Part shown: in pieces, positions 60,621 to 64,000 of the stretch
Position numbering within the stretch: the stretch's first letter is position 1
How the letters are laid out: the number at the start of each line of letters is the position of its first letter
Origin: JBLUOA01 sp048060095
GTDB taxonomy: Bacteria > Pseudomonadota > Alphaproteobacteria > Rhodobacterales > Rhodobacteraceae
DNA: 64,000 nucleotides
NCBI RefSeq assembly: GCF_048060095.1
Contig: NZ_JBLUOA010000001.1
Span: 1,116,001 to 1,180,000 of the forward strand
Direction: 5' to 3'
The notes under the pieces: model-generated
Told to the model about the DNA's origin: nothing
The model's database searches: none
Seen by the model: the letters and a program-made list of their open reading frames with translations, nothing else
Made by a program: the position numbers and the translations under genes

Positions 60621-61556
60621 TCAATATCCCGCGTCGCGGTCGACGAGGTGCAAGAACGGCTCTCCCGCTTCGCCCCGGCGGATGTTTTCCGCGATCACTT
60701 CGCTCGCGGTTTTGGGGCGCGTTTCCGACGCGATATGCGGCGTCACAGTGACCTTGGGGTGGGCCCAATAGGGATGATCCGGCGGTAAGGGTTCTTGCCG
60801 GAACACATCCAGCGTCGCATGTCCGATATGACCGCTATCAAGCGCGGCAAGCAGCGCGTCGTCGTCAATCAGCGGACCGCGTCCGGGGTTGATGATAACC
60901 GCGCCGTTCGGCATCCAAGACAACCGCACCGCATTCAGTGTGTTTTCGGTATCGGGTGTGTCCGGCAATAAAAGCACAATAATTTCAGAGGACTGAAGAA
61001 CGGTTTTCAAACCATCCTGCCCACTTTCGCAGATGATCCCCGGAATCGACTTCGCCCGTCGGCTCCATCCGCAGACATTGAACCCCAGCCCGTGCAAAGT
61101 GGTCGCGCAGGCTTGACCAAGCGCACCTAGCCCGAGGATGCCGACGCAGCGATCCTGTGCAAGCGGCGGCACGTAATCGCGCCAGACACCATCCTGGCCG
61201 TTGATGTGCAAATCCATGCCCAGATGATGGCGCAGGATATGGCCCGTCACCCATTCCACCATGCCCGCGGTCAATCCCGCGTCAACCATGCGGGCAAGAG
61301 GCACTTGGATGGTCGTGTTCGAAACGATCCCCTCAACCCCCGCCCAAAGGCTGAGGACGGCTTTCAATCGCGTGAACGGCGAAAAATCGACGGCCGGGCC
61401 GTTTGGGGCGAAGACCACGTAGTCGACCACGGACGGATCATCGAACTCCGTCTGCAGGACCGCATCGACGCCCACCGCCTTGATCGCATCCGCCAAGACA
61501 TCGCGATATTCCCGCCAGCGATCTTCATGCGCTGCGAACAGAACATTCACCGCCAT
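60621..61556 (-). CDS. Glyoxylate/hydroxypyruvate reductase A-like
   Basis: 311 residues of the D-2-hydroxyacid dehydrogenase fold. GILGLGALGQACATTL (GxGxxG), then SRRAKS suggesting NADPH preference; catalytic Arg in NPGRGPL, Glu in DVFRQEPLP, His in TPHIASETRP. The overall form is GhrA. It lies 3 bp after rodA on the same strand, so it is transcribed with mrdA-rodA, an unexpected metabolic passenger. Confidence 0.9.
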   Translation of the reverse strand: MAVNVLFAAHEDRWREYRDVLADAIKAVGVDAVLQTEFDDPSVVDYVVFAPNGPAVDFSPFTRLKAVLSLWAGVEGIVSNTTIQVPLARMVDAGLTAGMVEWVTGHILRHHLGMDLHINGQDGVWRDYVPPLAQDRCVGILGLGALGQACATTLHGLGFNVCGWSRRAKSIPGIICESGQDGLKTVLQSSEIIVLLLPDTPDTENTLNAVRLSWMPNGAVIINPGRGPLIDDDALLAALDSGHIGHATLDVFRQEPLPPDHPYWAHPKVTVTPHIASETRPKTASEVIAENIRRGEAGEPFLHLVDRDAGY

Positions 61557-61559
61557 GAT

Positions 61560-62699
61560 CTAGCGTGGCCTGTGCACATGGGCGCTTTGCACCAGCCCGA
61601 AGGCCGCCAATAGCACCAGCATCGCCGATCCGCCATAGGACACCAGCGGCAGCGGCACACCGACGACTGGGGCCAGCCCCATGACCATCGACATATTGAC
61701 CGCAAAGAACAGAAAAAACGTCGCCGCAATGCCAAGTGTCAGAAGCGAGGCGAACCGATCCTTGTTTTTCATTGCGGAGACCACGCAGAAAAAGACGATC
61801 ATCGCATAAAGCGTGAGGAGAGAGATCGCGCCGATAAATCCAAACTCCTCGGCCAAGGTCGTGAAGATAAAGTCAGTGTGCTTCTCCGGCAGGAAGTTCA
61901 GTCGCGATTGCGTGCCCTGCATAAACCCGCGCCCGGTCCAGCCGCCGGACCCCAGTGCGATTTTCGATTGCGTGATGTGATACCCGGCGCCAAGCGGGTC
62001 GCTTGACGGGTCAAGGAACGTATCGATCCGGCGGTATTGGTAGTCTTTCAAAAACTGCCACTCGGTCCCGCGAAACTTCAGAACAGCGGTCACAGCCCCA
62101 ACACCGAGGGCAATCACGCCAGCAAAATAATACCAACTGACCCCGGCGATAAACATCACGATGCCGCCGCCGGTTACAAGCAGGATCGCCGTGCCAAGGT
62201 CGGGCTGTTTCAGCACCAGCATCGTTGGGATCAGGATCAGCAAAAGCGGCACGATCACCCAAAGCGGGCGGGACACCTTGCGCACATCGAGCCAGTCGTA
62301 ATACGCCGCGAGGATCATTACGAGGGTGACTTTGGTAAGCTCAGACGGTTGCAGGCGCATGAATCCGAGGTCGATCCACCGCTGCGCGCCCATGCCGACG
62401 GACCCGAAGAACTCCACCGCCAGCAACAGCGCGAGTGAGCCGAGATAGGCGACCCCCGCCATATTGCGCCAGAACCAGATCGGCACCATCGCGATTGACA
62501 GCATCAGCACCATACCAAGCGCGAAGCGTTTGATCTGCGGCTCTGCCCACGGGGTCATGGACCCGCCCGCGACGGAAAACAGCATCAGGAAACCGATTGA
62601 GGATACGGCGGTCAGCAACAGGATCACCGCCCAGTTCAGGTGCAGCACCTTGCGCAGGCCCGATGGGACGTATTTGACCTGATACTCAAGATAACTCAT
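61560..62699 (-). CDS. rodA: Rod shape-determining protein RodA (SEDS glycosyltransferase)
   Basis: 379 residues, ten predicted helices. LRKVLHLNWAVILLLTAVSS start, FMRLQPSELTKV and KQPDLGTAILLVTGG (SEDS signature with the catalytic Asp), PEKHTDFIFTTLAEEFGFIG and VGVPLPLVSYGGSAM end. It polymerises peptidoglycan glycan strands for elongation with PBP2. Overlaps mrdA by ATGA. Confidence 0.95.
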   Translation of the reverse strand: MSYLEYQVKYVPSGLRKVLHLNWAVILLLTAVSSIGFLMLFSVAGGSMTPWAEPQIKRFALGMVLMLSIAMVPIWFWRNMAGVAYLGSLALLLAVEFFGSVGMGAQRWIDLGFMRLQPSELTKVTLVMILAAYYDWLDVRKVSRPLWVIVPLLLILIPTMLVLKQPDLGTAILLVTGGGIVMFIAGVSWYYFAGVIALGVGAVTAVLKFRGTEWQFLKDYQYRRIDTFLDPSSDPLGAGYHITQSKIALGSGGWTGRGFMQGTQSRLNFLPEKHTDFIFTTLAEEFGFIGAISLLTLYAMIVFFCVVSAMKNKDRFASLLTLGIAATFFLFFAVNMSMVMGLAPVVGVPLPLVSYGGSAMLVLLAAFGLVQSAHVHRPR

Positions 62700-64000
62700 G
62701 CGCGATCACTTACCTCGGTCGGGTTCATTGGATCACGCAGTTCGAGGGTGCGCTGCATCTCTTCCGCCTTGGCGCGCTCGCTGGACGGATACGCCTCAAG
62801 TGGTGGATAGCCGTTGTAGAGCGCGAATAGCAGAAGGTCGCGAGCGACGGGCGCGGCCGCGGTCGATCCGCCGCCGCCGTGTTCGACAACAACAGACGCG
62901 GCAAAGCGCGGGTTGTCGAACGGTGCAAACCCGACAAACAGCGCATGGTCGCGTTGTTCCCACGGAACATCTTGATTGCGGACGATGGTATTGCGAACCT
63001 GGCTGGTGCCGGTCTTACCTGCGAGGCGGAAGGCATCTTCGACGATGCGCGACCGATAGGCCGTGCCGCGCCGGTGGTTTGACACAGCATACATCGCCTG
63101 CCGCACCTGCCGCAGCAGGTTCTCGTTAAGGCCCAGCGGCTCCCCACCGATCACGGGCGTTTCAACACCGTCAATGGATTTAATCAGACGCGGCGAAATC
63201 GCGCGCCCCGTCGCGAGCCGCGCGCACATCACGGCGAGTTGCAGCGGAGAGGCAAGCACGAAACCCTGGCCGATGGCGGAGTTCAGCGTATCGCCGATCT
63301 GCCAGCCCTCCTGGCGATTTGCGCGCTTCCACGCCTTGGTCGGGGTAAGTCCTTCGGCCACCGCGGACATCGGAATATCGTGGCGTTGCCCGAGGCCCAG
63401 ACGTCGCGCCATCTCGGTAATCTTTTCGATCCCGACCCGCTGGGACAGATCGTAGTAATAGACGTCGCAGGATTTCTGGATGCTTTCGAACAGGTTGACC
63501 CAGCCATGTCCGCCCCGCTTCCAGCAGTGGAACCGCCGCCCGCCGACCGTCGTATGGCCGGGGCAATAGACCGTGTCGTCGGGCGTCGCGACACCCGCTT
63601 CCATCGCGGCAAGCGCGGTGATCATTTTGAAGGTTGATCCTGGCGGATAGGTGCCCTGAACCGCCTTACCCGCCAACGGGCGGTATTTGTTTTCGGTCAG
63701 CGACGTGTAATCGGCGACTGAAATGCCCCGCACGAATTTGTTGGGATCGAAAGACGGAGAGGATGCAGCCGCCAGCAGGTCCCCCGTCTGCGTATCGATC
63801 ACAACGGCAGAGGCGCTTTCCGCCCCAAGACGCGCCAGCGCGAAGTTTTGCAGCGCCGCGTCAATCGACAATTGCAAGTCGTTGCCCGGCTCCCCCGCAT
63901 CGCGATCAAGTTCGCGCATCACACGTCCGGTCGCGTTGACCTCAATCCGCCGCGAACCGGCCTTGCCGCGCAGTTGCATTTCCAACTTTGCCTCGACCCC
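62696..64000 (-). CDS. mrdA: Penicillin-binding protein 2 (partial, 5' end outside)
   Basis: The transpeptidase half and C-terminus, with the N-terminal part beyond the window edge (the frame is open to 64000). Catalytic motifs: YPPGSTFKMITAL (SxxK), SCDVYYYDLS (SxN-type SCD), LAGKTGTSQVRN (KTG). LFVGFAPFDNPRFAASVVVE and the C-terminal GGGGSTAAAPVARDL are typical. It cross-links lateral wall peptidoglycan with RodA. Confidence 0.95.
   Translation of the reverse strand, partial: GVEAKLEMQLRGKAGSRRIEVNATGRVMRELDRDAGEPGNDLQLSIDAALQNFALARLGAESASAVVIDTQTGDLLAAASSPSFDPNKFVRGISVADYTSLTENKYRPLAGKAVQGTYPPGSTFKMITALAAMEAGVATPDDTVYCPGHTTVGGRRFHCWKRGGHGWVNLFESIQKSCDVYYYDLSQRVGIEKITEMARRLGLGQRHDIPMSAVAEGLTPTKAWKRANRQEGWQIGDTLNSAIGQGFVLASPLQLAVMCARLATGRAISPRLIKSIDGVETPVIGGEPLGLNENLLRQVRQAMYAVSNHRRGTAYRSRIVEDAFRLAGKTGTSQVRNTIVRNQDVPWEQRDHALFVGFAPFDNPRFAASVVVEHGGGGSTAAAPVARDLLLFALYNGYPPLEAYPSSERAKAEEMQRTLELRDPMNPTEVSDRA

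Noticed and set aside
1..64000. CRISPR array, rRNA genes, replication origin, classical IS elements
   Set aside because: No regularly spaced short repeats, rRNA signatures, DnaA-box clusters or transposase genes with terminal inverted repeats were seen.

Overview
The window reads as the chromosome of an alphaproteobacterium of the order Rhodobacterales (Roseobacter/Loktanella/Jannaschia-like). The support is family content: the NDUFS4-like complex I subunit, an OMP_b-brl outer-membrane protein, DUF1127, a UDG-SseB pair, the mrdA-rodA order, a KpsT/KpsE capsule pair with kdsA, and the DUF3489-DUF2924-serine recombinase trio. Two tRNA genes were read directly, tRNA-Arg(TCT) and tRNA-Gln(TTG). 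No rRNA, CRISPR array or classical IS element was seen. The genus is not settled.

Layout. (1) 1-16.9 kb, mostly ordinary chromosome: OMP, ABM-fold protein, universal stress protein, small secreted and zinc-ribbon proteins, uvrB, complex I subunit, tRNA-Arg, flavin reductase, zinc alcohol dehydrogenase, an HTH-TolB-like-TPR regulator with a palindromic operator candidate, an SMR-like membrane protein coupled to a tiny ORF, a DUF2520 protein, an MFS transporter, an EEP-family hydrolase and an FNT channel. Two eroded genes lie here (NIPSNAP and an MscS tail). (2) 17.2-51.5 kb, a mosaic accessory region. It opens with a truncated ParB-methyltransferase plus a DUF5681 protein (phage-type remnant). 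Next come small metabolic or stress units, set one or two at a time between copies of a roughly 130-bp dispersed repeat. Two copies share 120 identical bases exactly 5,996 bp apart and bracket a LysR-quinone reductase-DsbA-EamA-hydrolase-DUF4386-VOC segment. After that are two paralogous large tyrosine recombinases enclosing a nuclease and an unknown ORF, and a compact phosphorelay (membrane histidine kinase, Hpt, one lone REC, two REC proteins with GGDEF-like but signature-less output domains). Then an adenylate-cyclase-TPR gene lies between two copies of a small tyrosine recombinase, one of them frameshifted. The region ends with a HTH-ImmA/IrrE plus PIN (DUF4411) pair and a DUF3489-DUF2924-serine recombinase module that stops just short of the 3' end of tRNA-Gln. 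(3) 51.6-64 kb, conserved chromosome: mscS, the operon kpsT-kpsE-kdsA-phosphohexomutase, nhaA, a UDG-like protein with SseB, and the mrdA-rodA-reductase operon (mrdA runs off the end).

How the genes work together. The capsule operon pairs export (KpsT, KpsE) with sugar supply (KdsA, phosphomutase), but no KpsM permease is in the window. mrdA-rodA builds the lateral wall. The phosphorelay genes contain every element of a His-Asp-His-Asp relay with no DNA-binding output, so their output is probably through protein contact. The accessory region carries four recombinase systems of three kinds.
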